Program-made: the position numbers and the translations under genes | Shown: positions 1 through 7,072 of the stretch, piece by piece | Position numbering within the stretch: the stretch's first letter is position 1 | Layout: every line of letters starts with the position of its first letter | Notes under the pieces: generated by a model | The model's input: only the letters and a program-made list of their open reading frames with translations | Told to the model about the DNA's origin: nothing | Databases searched by the model: none | Virus record (IMG/VR): IMGVR_UViG_3300017987_000360 | Span: 1-23,846 of that record | DNA length: 23,846 nucleotides | Source of the DNA: a virus | Direction: 5' to 3' (one strand)

Positions 1-678
1 GACGGCATCGCTCACGAACACGGAAGCGATGAAGAATGGGGCGTTGAATGTAAGTGTACGACGTGGCGGATGTACGACGCCCACGGGGACAGCGAAGACG
101 CGTTTGGAGAAGACGGAACGGATCAGGTGCCAACGGTGTATTTGTTGCAAGGGCACTGGCAGATGGCGGTCATGGGATGGGACCGCGTGGACTTTCCGGT
201 CTTGTTCGATGGTTCGAAGTTGCGTGTGTATTCAATACGCCGAAACGAAGACATCATCGAACAGCTGATCCAGTCGGGGAAGAATCTGATGGAACAGATT
301 CTGGCAGGGACGCCCCCCGATCCGGAATGGTCCCACGATGGAACAGCCGGGGCGATTCGGGCGCTGTATGGATTCAACGCGGAAACGGACGCGGTGGAAC
401 TGGATGACAGCCACGAAGCCCTGTGGTGGCAGTACAAAGAACTCGGCGCCACGATCAAGGAAATAGAAGCGAAGAAGTCCGAAATTCACAATCGGCTTCT
501 GGCCAGTTTTCGCGGGGCGGCCGTGGCGGAATTCCCGAACGGCCAGAAGTTGAAGCGTTCCGTGATCGCTGACAGTTACGTCACGGAAGAAGACGTCGTG
601 AAGTTCGCGGAACGTGTCGGGGAAGTGAAACGCAAGGGCCACGAACGCCTGTCAGGTCCACGGAAGCGGAAGGATTGA
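1..678 (+). CDS. YqaJ-type phage exonuclease, 3' part (gene begins before the window)
   Basis: The reading frame is open from the first base, so the gene is cut at the window edge and 225 codons remain. Near the start is GVECKCTTW, the E-x-K half of a PD-(D/E)xK nuclease site. It is followed by a Gln-containing helix (QGHWQMAVMGWDR) and a segment like the YqaJ viral recombinase C-terminus (RVDFPVLFDGSKLRVYSI, RRNEDIIEQLIQ, then GTPPDPEW). In this family the enzyme digests duplex DNA to expose single strands for an annealing protein, and a RecT-like gene does follow. The C-terminal 70 or so residues are helical and basic. The call rests on motif order. The N-terminal part is not visible, so family membership is likely but not proven; a related PD-(D/E)xK phage nuclease is the alternative. 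Confidence 0.8.
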   Translation, partial: DGIAHEHGSDEEWGVECKCTTWRMYDAHGDSEDAFGEDGTDQVPTVYLLQGHWQMAVMGWDRVDFPVLFDGSKLRVYSIRRNEDIIEQLIQSGKNLMEQILAGTPPDPEWSHDGTAGAIRALYGFNAETDAVELDDSHEALWWQYKELGATIKEIEAKKSEIHNRLLASFRGAAVAEFPNGQKLKRSVIADSYVTEEDVVKFAERVGEVKRKGHERLSGPRKRKD

Positions 679-694
679 CCTTGCCCCCGGAGTG

Positions 695-721
695 ATCCCG
701 TCCGGGCTCCCCAAACGGGAT
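695..721 (+). other. Short hairpin just upstream of the tRNA-like element
   Basis: ATCCCGT (695-701) pairs perfectly with ACGGGAT (715-721) around a 13-base loop. It lies between the exonuclease stop codon and the tRNA-like structure. No T-tract follows, so a simple intrinsic terminator is not supported; an RNA processing signal is possible. Confidence 0.4.
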
Positions 722-725
722 ATCT

Positions 726-795
726 GCCGTGATGTGTATGGGAACACGCCTGACAGGACGTCAGGAAAAGCCGGGTTCGAATCCCGGTCGCGGCT
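726..795 (+). tRNA. tRNA-like element with a non-canonical anticodon loop (GGA position)
   Basis: A full cloverleaf can be drawn by eye. The acceptor GCCGTGA (726-732) pairs with TCGCGGC (788-794), with one G-U. The D stem GTGT/ACAC (734-737/744-747) has a short loop containing GGG. The anticodon stem CCTGA/TCAGG is at 749-753/761-765. The T stem CCGGG/CCCGG (771-775/783-787) has the canonical loop TTCGAAT. The seven-base anticodon loop is CAGGACG: position 33 is A instead of the near-universal U, and positions 34-36 read GGA (Ser), yet there is no long variable arm as expected of tRNA-Ser. No CCA is encoded. It sits in the 152-base gap between the exonuclease and RecT genes. It is either a degenerate tRNA or a tRNA mimic. 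Confidence 0.6.
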
Positions 796-830
796 TTCAG
801 ATCACCACTTGAAATGGAAAGAAGAACAAC

Positions 831-1868
831 ATGGCAAACGCACTATCAACATGGCTTAGTCAGGGCGAAATTCGGGACCGCATCGGGAAGGCGCTGGGGA
901 AGTCGTTCGATCCGGACTTCTACATCGAACAGATTCTGATTGCGTTGAACCATCCCACGCTGGCCCTGTGTTCCGACGAATCGAAGTTCAAGGCGGCCCA
1001 CACTTGCGCGGCGTTGGGGATGTTGCCTTCCATGCAACACGTTGCCCTGATCCCCCGGAAGATGAAGGGGAGCGGGGAAGAAGTAACGGTCATGCCACAG
1101 TGGCAAGGGCTGGCGGCGTTGATGTTGCGTCACCCGAACGTCCAGCGTATCAGCCATTCGCTGGTTCATCCGACGGACGAATTCGAATTCGATGGGACCA
1201 CACAGACGGTAACACATCACCAGTTCGACCCATTCGGGGACCGGGAATTCAAGACGCCAGCCGACATCCGTGGTGGTTATATCACTGTGTTCTTCAAGGA
1301 TGGACAACCCCCCGTTTTTCACACGGTGAAGGCGTCCACGATTGCGAAGGCTCGCAAGTGTGCGCAGGCCGACAACATCTGGAAGAACTGGTTCGAAGAA
1401 CAGTGTATCAAAACCCTGTATCGAAACGCGTTCGCCCGTCGTGTGGTGCCGATCGATCCGATGTTGAATCAGTTACAGATTCAGGCGGCGCTGGCTCAGG
1501 AAGATGAAGTTCTGGAAAACAACCCGGATCGCGTGGCGGAACCAGCCAGCAACGGGCGGGCCATCCCGGCCCCTGTCAGCCGAACGGCGGCCGTAGCGGG
1601 ACGACTTCGAGCCCCGGCCACGACACCAGACCAGGCGGAACAGATCGACGCCACACCGGACGACGCCCCGGAAGTCGTGGTGTTGGAAGACGAAGCCACA
1701 GACGGGCTATTCGAAGAACTGAAGGCGGCGGTTCTGTCGGCGGCATCCGTGGAAGAACTAAACGCGGCCAGTCAGGCCATGGCGAAAGATGCGGGCAGTC
1801 TGACGAATTCGCAACTGGCGGAACTGACCGGCCTGATGGACACGGCGGCGGACGCCCTGAAGAAGTAA
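831..1868 (+). CDS. RecT-family single-strand annealing protein
   Basis: The 345-residue product has the RecT pattern. An N-terminal helical region contains DFYIEQILIALNHPTLALCS. Then come a small/aromatic stretch (AAHTCAALGMLPSMQHVALI), the conserved core VTVMPQWQGLAALMLRHPNV, and VFFKDGQPPVFHTV with KNWFEEQCIKTLYRNAFARR. RecT proteins pair complementary single strands during phage recombination and usually sit next to an exonuclease, as here. The tail after about residue 225 is Ala/Pro/acid-rich and likely disordered, ending in a short helical segment. The ATG is preceded by a purine-rich stretch (GGAAAGAAGAA). Family assignment is confident; the specific annealing activity is inferred. Confidence 0.87.
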   Translation: MANALSTWLSQGEIRDRIGKALGKSFDPDFYIEQILIALNHPTLALCSDESKFKAAHTCAALGMLPSMQHVALIPRKMKGSGEEVTVMPQWQGLAALMLRHPNVQRISHSLVHPTDEFEFDGTTQTVTHHQFDPFGDREFKTPADIRGGYITVFFKDGQPPVFHTVKASTIAKARKCAQADNIWKNWFEEQCIKTLYRNAFARRVVPIDPMLNQLQIQAALAQEDEVLENNPDRVAEPASNGRAIPAPVSRTAAVAGRLRAPATTPDQAEQIDATPDDAPEVVVLEDEATDGLFEELKAAVLSAASVEELNAASQAMAKDAGSLTNSQLAELTGLMDTAADALKK

Positions 1869-1899
1869 CGCGACATCCATGGTGGGTGTTGGACCATTC

Positions 1900-1914
1900 G
1901 CGCCATCGTGGCGC
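1900..1914 (+). other. Small GC-rich hairpin in the intergenic gap
   Basis: GCGCCA and TGGCGC (1900-1905 and 1909-1914) form a six-pair stem with a TCG loop between the RecT gene and the next gene. There is no strong T-run after it. It could modulate transcript stability; its function is unknown. Confidence 0.3.
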
Positions 1915-1940
1915 TGTCTTATTGCTGAAGGACGGGAGAA

Positions 1941-2381
1941 ATGGCAGGAACACGAAAACAACTAACGCGGGCCGAAGCCGTGAAAGTGGGGGCGGTTCTG
2001 ATCGGGAAGGCCGACACGATCAACCAGTTGAACATTCGGGAGATCGGAACGATTGTGAAGCAATCAGACTGTGGCGTGAAAGTCAGTGAAGGCCAGTTGC
2101 GCCATCTACTGAAGGATTGCGGGCTAACCTACCTGTCGCGTCGGGGTGAACGGCGGGCGGGAAGTCAGACCATGGCCGACAAACTGGTTACGATCGCGAA
2201 GGCGATTCGAGAACTGGCACAGGCACAGGGCCACGAACTCAGCCAGATCGGCGAACTGAACGCGATCATCGGGCGAAAGGCGGTTCCGGGGGCCAGTGAA
2301 ACCCCCACGGAACCCGAGGAAACGGAAGACACGAACGGAACGGATGTCCCATCACGGTTCCGATTGTCGGCCCACGGCTGA
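1941..2381 (+). CDS. Small protein of unknown function in the recombination block
   Basis: This 146-residue protein has a GGACGGGAGAA ribosome-binding region before the ATG; a similar GGACGGGAG lead precedes the next gene. Residues 5-75 are charged and helical (RAEAVKVGAVLIGKADTINQ, then GVKVSEGQLRHLLKDCG), suggesting a small winged or helix-turn-helix fold. A middle helix (residues 80-105) follows, and the C-terminus is Pro/Glu/Thr-rich and probably disordered. I do not recognise the family. Its position between recombination genes suggests a DNA-metabolism accessory, but that is context only. Confidence 0.65.
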   Translation: MAGTRKQLTRAEAVKVGAVLIGKADTINQLNIREIGTIVKQSDCGVKVSEGQLRHLLKDCGLTYLSRRGERRAGSQTMADKLVTIAKAIRELAQAQGHELSQIGELNAIIGRKAVPGASETPTEPEETEDTNGTDVPSRFRLSAHG

Positions 2382-2427
2382 TCGATCGGGAATTCTTTTC
2401 ACACACACAGGACGGGAGAACGGCACA

Positions 2428-3540
2428 GTGGCAACAGCAACAGAAGAAACCACGGAGATCATCGAACAGCCAGTCCAGCCACTTAGCGTGGTGGATCAGT
2501 TGGAAGTGTTCGTGAAGGAAACGGACGAAGCCATCGCAACAATGGCGGACGACTTCGCGGGGCTGGAAGTGACGGACGTGGACGATACGGCCGTCGTGGC
2601 CAAAGTCACGGAAGCCCACAAGCGCGTGAAGGCGGTACGCGTGAAGGTGGAAAAGACACGCAAGGCATTAAAAGAAGACGCGTTGAAGTGGGGCCAGCTG
2701 GTCGACAAACAGGCGCGGCGGCTGAAGGAAGCCATAGCGCCGATCGAAGGCCGACTGAAGGCCGAACGGGATAAGGTGGACGCGGAGAAGGCCAGGCGGA
2801 AGGCCCAAAGGGACGCGGAACGGGCGGCCCGTCTACAGGATCGCGTGGACAAACTGACGGCCGTGGGCGGGGACACGACCGGGGACGGAACCAGCCTGGC
2901 GGTTCTGGGATCTATGGCAGACTCGGACTTCGAAGCGCTGTTGAAACACCAGACCGAAAGCTACGCGGAACAGCAACGCGTGGAGAAGATCCGAGCGGTG
3001 GCGGAAGAAGTGGCCGGGAAGCTGACGGAGTACGGCCGGAACGTCACGGCGGAAGAATTGCTGGATGTGCCCCACGATGACCAGTGGGAAATGGTGAAGG
3101 CGGCCCGCGAAGCCTTCGAAGAACGCCAGGCGGAAGAACAGAAGGCCCGCGAAGAACAGGAAGCCCGGGAACAGAAGGAACGGGAGAAACTGGAAGCGAA
3201 GCTGAAGGCACAACAGGACGAACTGGACCGGCTGAAAGCGCAGGAAGAAGCCCGGGAAGAAGAAGAACGGAAACGACTGGAAGCCGAAGAAGCCCAGCGG
3301 CGGGAAGAAGAAGAACGGAAACTGGAACAGGAACGCGAACGCCAGGCGGCGGAAGAAGAAGCGGCCCTGAAAGCTCAGGAAGAAGCCCTGAAGCCGATTC
3401 GGGAACAACTGGCAGCGTTCGCGGTCGTCGTCGAATCGATGGACATCCCCAACACGTTGATAGATGACGCGATCGACTACGCGGCCGACATCCAGCGAAT
3501 CCTGAACGACGCGGCGGAACAGATCCGAACGCTGGTGTAG
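2428..3540 (+). CDS. Long coiled-coil phage protein (DUF1351-like)
   Basis: The frame stays open upstream to 2296, but that part overlaps the previous gene. The GTG at 2428 follows GACGGGAGAA at a suitable distance, so it is the chosen start, giving 370 residues. The N-terminal third contains KTRKALKEDALKWGQLVDKQ and ARRLKEAIAPIEGRLKAERD, the pattern of phage DUF1351-like proteins found in recombination or early operons. Residues about 225-335 are a very long, highly charged coiled coil rich in Glu, Lys, Arg and Ala. A short hydrophobic/acidic C-terminal region follows (AAFAVVVESMDIPNTLIDDA). The function is not established; a structural or DNA-associated accessory role is possible. Confidence 0.75.
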   Translation: MATATEETTEIIEQPVQPLSVVDQLEVFVKETDEAIATMADDFAGLEVTDVDDTAVVAKVTEAHKRVKAVRVKVEKTRKALKEDALKWGQLVDKQARRLKEAIAPIEGRLKAERDKVDAEKARRKAQRDAERAARLQDRVDKLTAVGGDTTGDGTSLAVLGSMADSDFEALLKHQTESYAEQQRVEKIRAVAEEVAGKLTEYGRNVTAEELLDVPHDDQWEMVKAAREAFEERQAEEQKAREEQEAREQKEREKLEAKLKAQQDELDRLKAQEEAREEEERKRLEAEEAQRREEEERKLEQERERQAAEEEAALKAQEEALKPIREQLAAFAVVVESMDIPNTLIDDAIDYAADIQRILNDAAEQIRTLV

Positions 3541-3597
3541 GAGACAGGTTAAGCGGGGAAGCCGGAATGCTATTCCATCAAAACAAAAGGCACAGGC

Positions 3598-3626
3598 TTG
3601 ACGGCCCGGAGAGACGGGCATCTGAC
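3598..3626 (+). other. GAGAGA-loop hairpin upstream of a small gene
   Basis: GCCCG (3604-3608) pairs with CGGGC (3615-3619) around the loop GAGAGA, with TGAC just before and just after. A very similar element is at 7223-7250, where the stem changes one C-G pair to G-U while the loop is unchanged. It lies about 20 bases before the start at 3646, inside the untranslated leader. Confidence 0.4.
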
Positions 3627-3645
3627 ACACACGAAAGGAAACACC

Positions 3646-3813
3646 ATGGGACGCGGCGAACCAAAAGACAGGACACACTGGAAGAACGAAGCGGACGCCC
3701 CTGTCCCGACAGTGACGGATCAGAAACCCGTGAAGCCACTACCTGGCCAGATGGGATTATTTGGAAACGATTCTCGGTCCACGGCCCCCGAAGACGAAAC
3801 GGGGACGAAATGA
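3646..3813 (+). CDS. Small 55-residue protein of unknown function
   Basis: The ATG is preceded by AAAGGAA at good spacing. The product is short and polar with Pro, Lys, Asp and Thr, and contains PLPGQMGLFGND near the C-terminal half. That resembles a short binding motif such as a clamp-binding QxxLF peptide (here QMGLF), although this is a suggestion from a five-residue pattern only. The stop codon overlaps the next start as ATGA, so translation is probably coupled to the DUF1643 gene. No domain is recognised. Confidence 0.6.
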   Translation: MGRGEPKDRTHWKNEADAPVPTVTDQKPVKPLPGQMGLFGNDSRSTAPEDETGTK

Positions 3814-4307
3814 AGTGGGATCTTCAGGAATCCGGGGCGATGTTTTCGTCCTGTCGCGTGTGGCGGTATTCGCTGTGGCGGCGATGGGGCGGGACGGTGA
3901 ATCGTCCCCTCGTGGCGTTCGTGGGCCTGAACCCATCCACGGCGGACGAAACACAGGACGATCCCACCGTCCGGCGATGTATTCAGTTCGCGAAGGACTG
4001 GGGGTTCGCGGGAATGTTCATGTTGAACGCCTACGCCTTCCGAGCAACGGACCCGCGCGTGATGCAAGCGGCCCCGGACCCGGAAGGGCCAGCCAATAAT
4101 TCAACACTGGCCTACTGGGGCGAACACGTTGACCTGATCGTAGCGGCCTGGGGGAACCATTGCACAGACGAACGGCAGGCCGAAATCTGCAAGGTGATCG
4201 GGCGGCCGATTCACTGTCTGGGAACCAACAAAACAGGGAAGCCGAAGCATCCCCTATATCTGTCATCCAACACCACAACGGAACTTTTCTGGGAACCACG
4301 GGCATGA
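3810..4307 (+). CDS. DUF1643 family protein
   Basis: The start is the ATG that overlaps the previous stop by four bases, giving 165 residues. The sequence carries the family's order of motifs: CRVWRYSLWRRWGG near residues 15-28, then VAFVGLNPSTADETQDDPTV with RRC, then WGFAGMFMLNAYAFRATDP, the segment EGPANNSTL and AAWGNH near residue 115. DUF1643 proteins are widespread in phages and bacteria and their biochemical activity is not established. The next gene again starts in an ATGA overlap, so this is a translationally coupled group. Confidence 0.87.
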   Translation: MKWDLQESGAMFSSCRVWRYSLWRRWGGTVNRPLVAFVGLNPSTADETQDDPTVRRCIQFAKDWGFAGMFMLNAYAFRATDPRVMQAAPDPEGPANNSTLAYWGEHVDLIVAAWGNHCTDERQAEICKVIGRPIHCLGTNKTGKPKHPLYLSSNTTTELFWEPRA

Positions 4308-5272
4308 TGCCGGAACAGATCACACAACAGGCCGAAGAAACCGAAGAAGAACTGTTCGCCCGATGCCGGGCGGCCCTGTCGGACAGCGACTGGACGACGG
4401 GCGAATGTGCCAGCAAGTGGACGGAGAAGTTTTCGCGGGGCCGAACGGATGAAGACTTCGGCCGACGTGTTGGGCTGTCAGGGGAACAGGTCCGGCAACG
4501 GCGGACGGTCTGGGAACGGTTCGGAAGTTCCAATTCAAATTGGAAAGTGTCGTTCACACATCACTACACGGCCATGAACTGGCCGGACTGCGAAGACGCC
4601 CTGACATGGGCCGAAGACACCGGGGCCACAGTGGCCGAAATGAAGGCATGGCACAGGGCCAGAAACGGGGAAGATCTGACACAGCCGGAAGCGGACCCTG
4701 TCACCACGCCCACGATCACGGCCCCGGAACCCGACGAACCGATCTGGAAGCCAGCGGAGAATCCACAGGCCCCGAAGAAGACACAGCCAGCGGCCACATC
4801 GACGAAGGCCACGAAGACGGAGAAGGGGCCACGGAAGGCCCCGAAAAACAAGCCCGATCCACATGCTGTGATCCCCGTGGTTCCGATTGCGGACCAGATC
4901 ACGCTGAAGGCCGGAATTGACATGGTCGCGAAGACGATTCGGAAACTGTCAGCGGTCACGGACATGAAACAGAGACGGCGGGGCGCTCAGAAGCTGAGAA
5001 AACTGGCGGACGAAATGGATCCCCCAGCCACAGACATTCCCCCTCGGATCGAAGACGTGGCGGCCTACTGTGCGGAGAACGCGCCGGACGTGTGCCCCCA
5101 CAAGTTCTGGTTCTTCTATGACCAGAAGGGGTGGACTGTGGACCGGGAAGGTAAACAGATCATGCGGAAATGGACGTCGGCAGTGATGCGGGCACAACAC
5201 GAAGGCTACTTCAAAGGAACAGCGAGCAATGGACAGCCAGGCGATAACAGTTACGGAAGTGTCCCGTTCTGA
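4304..5272 (+). CDS. Probable phage replication-organiser protein
   Basis: The ATG at 4304 overlaps the previous stop; a second ATG follows at once, so 322 or 321 residues result. Residues about 30-75 look like a DNA-binding helical region (DEDFGRRVGLSGEQVRQRR). A second helical block, TAMNWPDCEDALTWAEDTGA with VAEMKAWHRA, follows. The middle (about 130-200) is Pro/Lys/Thr-rich linker. The C-terminal 50 residues (VAAYCAENAPDVCPHKFWFF, YDQKGWTVDR, then MRKWTSAVMRA) resemble the small C-terminal module seen in many phage replication-initiation proteins (YC...FYDYYESKGW...WKAAV). A perfect 18-base palindrome lies inside the coding region at 4528-4545. Replication function is inferred from the C-terminal module and position. 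Confidence 0.65.
   Translation: MMPEQITQQAEETEEELFARCRAALSDSDWTTGECASKWTEKFSRGRTDEDFGRRVGLSGEQVRQRRTVWERFGSSNSNWKVSFTHHYTAMNWPDCEDALTWAEDTGATVAEMKAWHRARNGEDLTQPEADPVTTPTITAPEPDEPIWKPAENPQAPKKTQPAATSTKATKTEKGPRKAPKNKPDPHAVIPVVPIADQITLKAGIDMVAKTIRKLSAVTDMKQRRRGAQKLRKLADEMDPPATDIPPRIEDVAAYCAENAPDVCPHKFWFFYDQKGWTVDREGKQIMRKWTSAVMRAQHEGYFKGTASNGQPGDNSYGSVPF
4528..4545 (+). repeat. 18-base dyad TTCCAATTCAAATTGGAA, copy 1
   Basis: Arms TTCCAATT and AATTGGAA are separated by CA. This copy is inside the probable replication gene and is translated as SSNSNWK. It shares a longer flank with copy 3 (GGAAG before, AGT after). All four copies in the window have the CA in the same orientation. Confidence 0.9.
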
Positions 5273-5885
5273 ATCCGTCACCTGGGGCGATGTGCTGGAC
5301 GATTGCAGCGCCCTGATGACGAAACAGGAATTCTGGGAACTGTTGTGTGGATTATTCGACGCGGCGGGATGGAAGCCCCCCACGCGGGAACGTGGGCGTG
5401 TGTGGTATCTGGCCCTGTCCGATGTGACGGCCCCGGAATTCGCCAGGGCCATCGGAGTCTATGCCAGACAGCATTCGAAAGAATTCCTTTCCATCCAGCT
5501 GATCCGGGAACTGGCCGGGGTTCAGACCACCACGGAAGACGCGGCGGTGTTGGCGTGGGACGCGGTCCTGAAGGCAATTCGACAGTACGGGGCCTACTAC
5601 TCCGTCCAGTTCGAAGATCCAGCCATCAGCGCGGCGATCGACGCCATGGGGGGATGGGTGGTGTTATGCAACAAGACATCCGAAGAACTACTGAAGTGGA
5701 CGCCCAAAGAATTTCAGAAGATCTATCGGGCGATGTCCAACACCAGCCGGGCGGCGGTCCCTTTGGTGGGCGTGATCGAACGGAACAATGGGTTTCTCGG
5801 ACATCGTGGGGCGGCGGTCCCCGTGGCCCACATCGGGGAAGCCGTGAACAGTTACAAAACCATTGAAGCACAAGGGGTGAAGTAA
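5229..5885 (+). CDS. Phage protein of unknown function, possible DUF6475-like
   Basis: The ATG at 5229 follows AAAGGAACAGC and overlaps the preceding gene by 44 bases; an in-frame GTG at 5259 is the alternative. The 218-residue product has an N-terminal part with KQEFWELLCGLFDAAGWKPP and a central block with RQYGAYYSVQFEDPAISAAI, AMGGWVVLC and LLKWTPKEFQKIYRAM. This resembles a family seen beside phage replication genes (gGYYSV.F.DP.I..aI..MGGW), but the name is from memory and its function is unknown. Codon use matches the phage core. Its TAA stop forms the first bases of the attC-like element, so the foreign island starts exactly at the gene's end. Confidence 0.7.
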   Translation: MDSQAITVTEVSRSESVTWGDVLDDCSALMTKQEFWELLCGLFDAAGWKPPTRERGRVWYLALSDVTAPEFARAIGVYARQHSKEFLSIQLIRELAGVQTTTEDAAVLAWDAVLKAIRQYGAYYSVQFEDPAISAAIDAMGGWVVLCNKTSEELLKWTPKEFQKIYRAMSNTSRAAVPLVGVIERNNGFLGHRGAAVPVAHIGEAVNSYKTIEAQGVK

Positions 5886-5968
5886 CGCCCATTTTTACCG
5901 GGTTGCCGCGTGTGGCTTCCCACTTCAGAAAGGTGTGCCGGCAACTCCGGTACAAAATATTGTTATGC
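5883..5968 (+). repeat. attC-like recombination site 1 (integron cassette type)
   Basis: The element begins TAACGCC and ends GTTATGC, the positions of the outer attC core boxes. Inside, ACCGGGTTGCCG (5897-5908) pairs with CGGCAACTCCGGT (5939-5951) as a 12-pair stem with one extra-helical T, a hallmark of attC folding. The terminal part contains another small hairpin, GTGG/CCAC (5912-5915/5920-5923). A homologous element of the same length with conserved arms and a different centre is at 7352-7438. No integron integrase is visible in the window. Confidence 0.65.
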
Positions 5969-6594
5969 CGCTGCTGTTGGATCTGTACTGCAAAGCTGGA
6001 GGTGCCGCGATGGGCTACCACCGTGCAGGATTCGATGTTGTTGGCGTGGATATTGAGCCGCAGAAGAATTACCCGTTTGAGTTTTTTCAGGCGGACGCGA
6101 TTGAATACCTGAAAAAAAACGGCCGGCGGTTTGATGCGATACACGCAAGCCCACCGTGCCAAGCGTACAGCAACGCGGCGAAGATTATGAAACAGAAACA
6201 CCCCGAATTAATCGAAGCGACACGGCAAGCAATGCCGGCCAAACCGTGGGTGATTGAGAACGTGGAAGGATCGCCATTGATTGATCCGATAGTGTTGTGC
6301 GGGTATTCGTTCGGGCTGGGAACGTATCGCCACAGACTGTTTGAATCGTCGATTAAGGTGACAGCACCGAAGCACCGAGACCACGACAAACGAACGACGA
6401 AAATGGGACGACCGCCACAACCGGGCGAGATGATGCACGTCGTCGGGAATTTCAGCGGCGTTGATCAGGCTCGCCGAGCGATGGGGATCGACTGGATGAC
6501 ACGAGACGAATTGCGGGAGGCCATACCACCCGCGTACACAGAGTATTTGGGCTGGCAACTTCGAGCCGCGTTGATGCTTCGATTGTCGGCATAA
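5965..6594 (+). CDS. Small cytosine-C5 DNA methyltransferase
   Basis: The ATG lies inside the attC core GTTATGC and gives 209 residues, the compact size typical of phage-borne orphan enzymes. Visible motifs are the SAM-binding motif I LDLYCKAGGAAMGYHRAGF (residues 5-23), motif II VVGVDI, the catalytic motif IV SPPCQ (Cys65), motif VI ENV (98-100), the motif VIII-like RHRLFE (122-127), and the C-terminal AIPPAYTEYLG (motif X). It should transfer a methyl group to C5 of cytosine; the target sequence cannot be read, and the target-recognition region is very short. There is no Shine-Dalgarno sequence before the start. It uses GAG codons freely, unlike the phage core, which fits acquisition on a cassette. 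No restriction endonuclease is nearby. Confidence 0.9.
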   Translation: MPLLLDLYCKAGGAAMGYHRAGFDVVGVDIEPQKNYPFEFFQADAIEYLKKNGRRFDAIHASPPCQAYSNAAKIMKQKHPELIEATRQAMPAKPWVIENVEGSPLIDPIVLCGYSFGLGTYRHRLFESSIKVTAPKHRDHDKRTTKMGRPPQPGEMMHVVGNFSGVDQARRAMGIDWMTRDELREAIPPAYTEYLGWQLRAALMLRLSA

Positions 6595-6623
6595 CGCTTC
6601 GGATCAACTGAAAGGAGATAGCT

Positions 6624-6971
6624 ATGGTTGGAACGTACTACTGTGAGCGGTGCCAATGCCCGCACCCGAAGATAATGCCATGCCCGTCAGTTGCATCCGA
6701 TTGTTCCGGTGCGGATGACCGGCAATCGGATGTGGAGCGTAGCGGAAATCCGAAGCGTTCCGGCGACAGCCGTTTTGATTCTGCGATATCAGCAATGTTG
6801 CGGGCCGCGTCGGAAATGCTGCGTCTTAGTGGCCATGATGAGATGGACTGCGAACGCGATCTAGCAGTTGAGTTGATGAAAATGGGGAACCGTCTGAAGT
6901 GGTACACCATAGAACTACGCCGAGTCAAAGCGAATCAAAACCAACGGGCACAGGTCACTGACGGACAGTGA
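6624..6971 (+). CDS. Unknown 115-residue protein, cassette-borne
   Basis: A strong AAAGGAGATAGCT precedes the ATG. The N-terminus has Cys and His spacing CERCQCPHPKIMPC, with a further Cys at SDC, suggesting a small metal-binding segment. A polar linker (residues 30-50) follows, then a helical region (FDSAISAMLRAASEMLRLSG, then VELMKMGNRLKWYTIELRRV). I do not recognise the family. The gene lies 29 bases after the methyltransferase and 22 bases before the second attC-like hairpin, so the two genes may share a cassette. Codon choice (GAG, TTG, GTT) differs from the surrounding phage genes. Confidence 0.6.
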   Translation: MVGTYYCERCQCPHPKIMPCPSVASDCSGADDRQSDVERSGNPKRSGDSRFDSAISAMLRAASEMLRLSGHDEMDCERDLAVELMKMGNRLKWYTIELRRVKANQNQRAQVTDGQ

Positions 6972-6993
6972 CACCCCGTCGCCGGAACGCTAT

Positions 6994-7060
6994 GCGTAAC
7001 GGGACGGCACCCGTTGACGATCTATTTCATGTCGGCGGGATGTGCCGTTCCCGTTGACGC
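6994..7060 (+). repeat. attC-like hairpin 2
   Basis: The left arm GCGTAACGGGACGGCAC (6994-7010) pairs along its full length with the right arm GTGCCGTTCCCGTTGACGC (7042-7060), apart from two single extra bases, both on the right arm. The outer parts read GCGTAAC and GTTGACGC, like the attC core boxes. Two unpaired bases on one arm are characteristic of attC folding. The core GTTGACG departs from the strict GTTRRRY pattern, so confidence is moderate. It differs in sequence from sites 1 and 3. Confidence 0.5.
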
Positions 7061-7072
7061 AATTGTTCATTT

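Noticed and set aside
3084-3467. + strand frame rich in Gly, Arg and Thr inside the coiled-coil gene
   Set aside because: Frame-shifted reading of a repetitive GAA/GCC sequence; no independent ribosome-binding site.
3541-3645. A tRNA in the gap before the 55-residue gene
   Set aside because: Hairpins are present but there is no T-loop motif and no matching acceptor strands.
2833-3678. Long - strand frame of 281 residues opposite the coiled-coil gene
   Set aside because: Its Phe/Leu-rich product is the mirror of the GAA/CGG/CTG-rich coiled-coil coding strand; no start signal or family.
5299-5866. Long alternative frame opposite or shifted to the 5229 gene
   Set aside because: Composition is Gly/Arg-biased, as expected for a shifted frame of GC-rich code; the 5229 frame has the better start and conserved-looking motifs.
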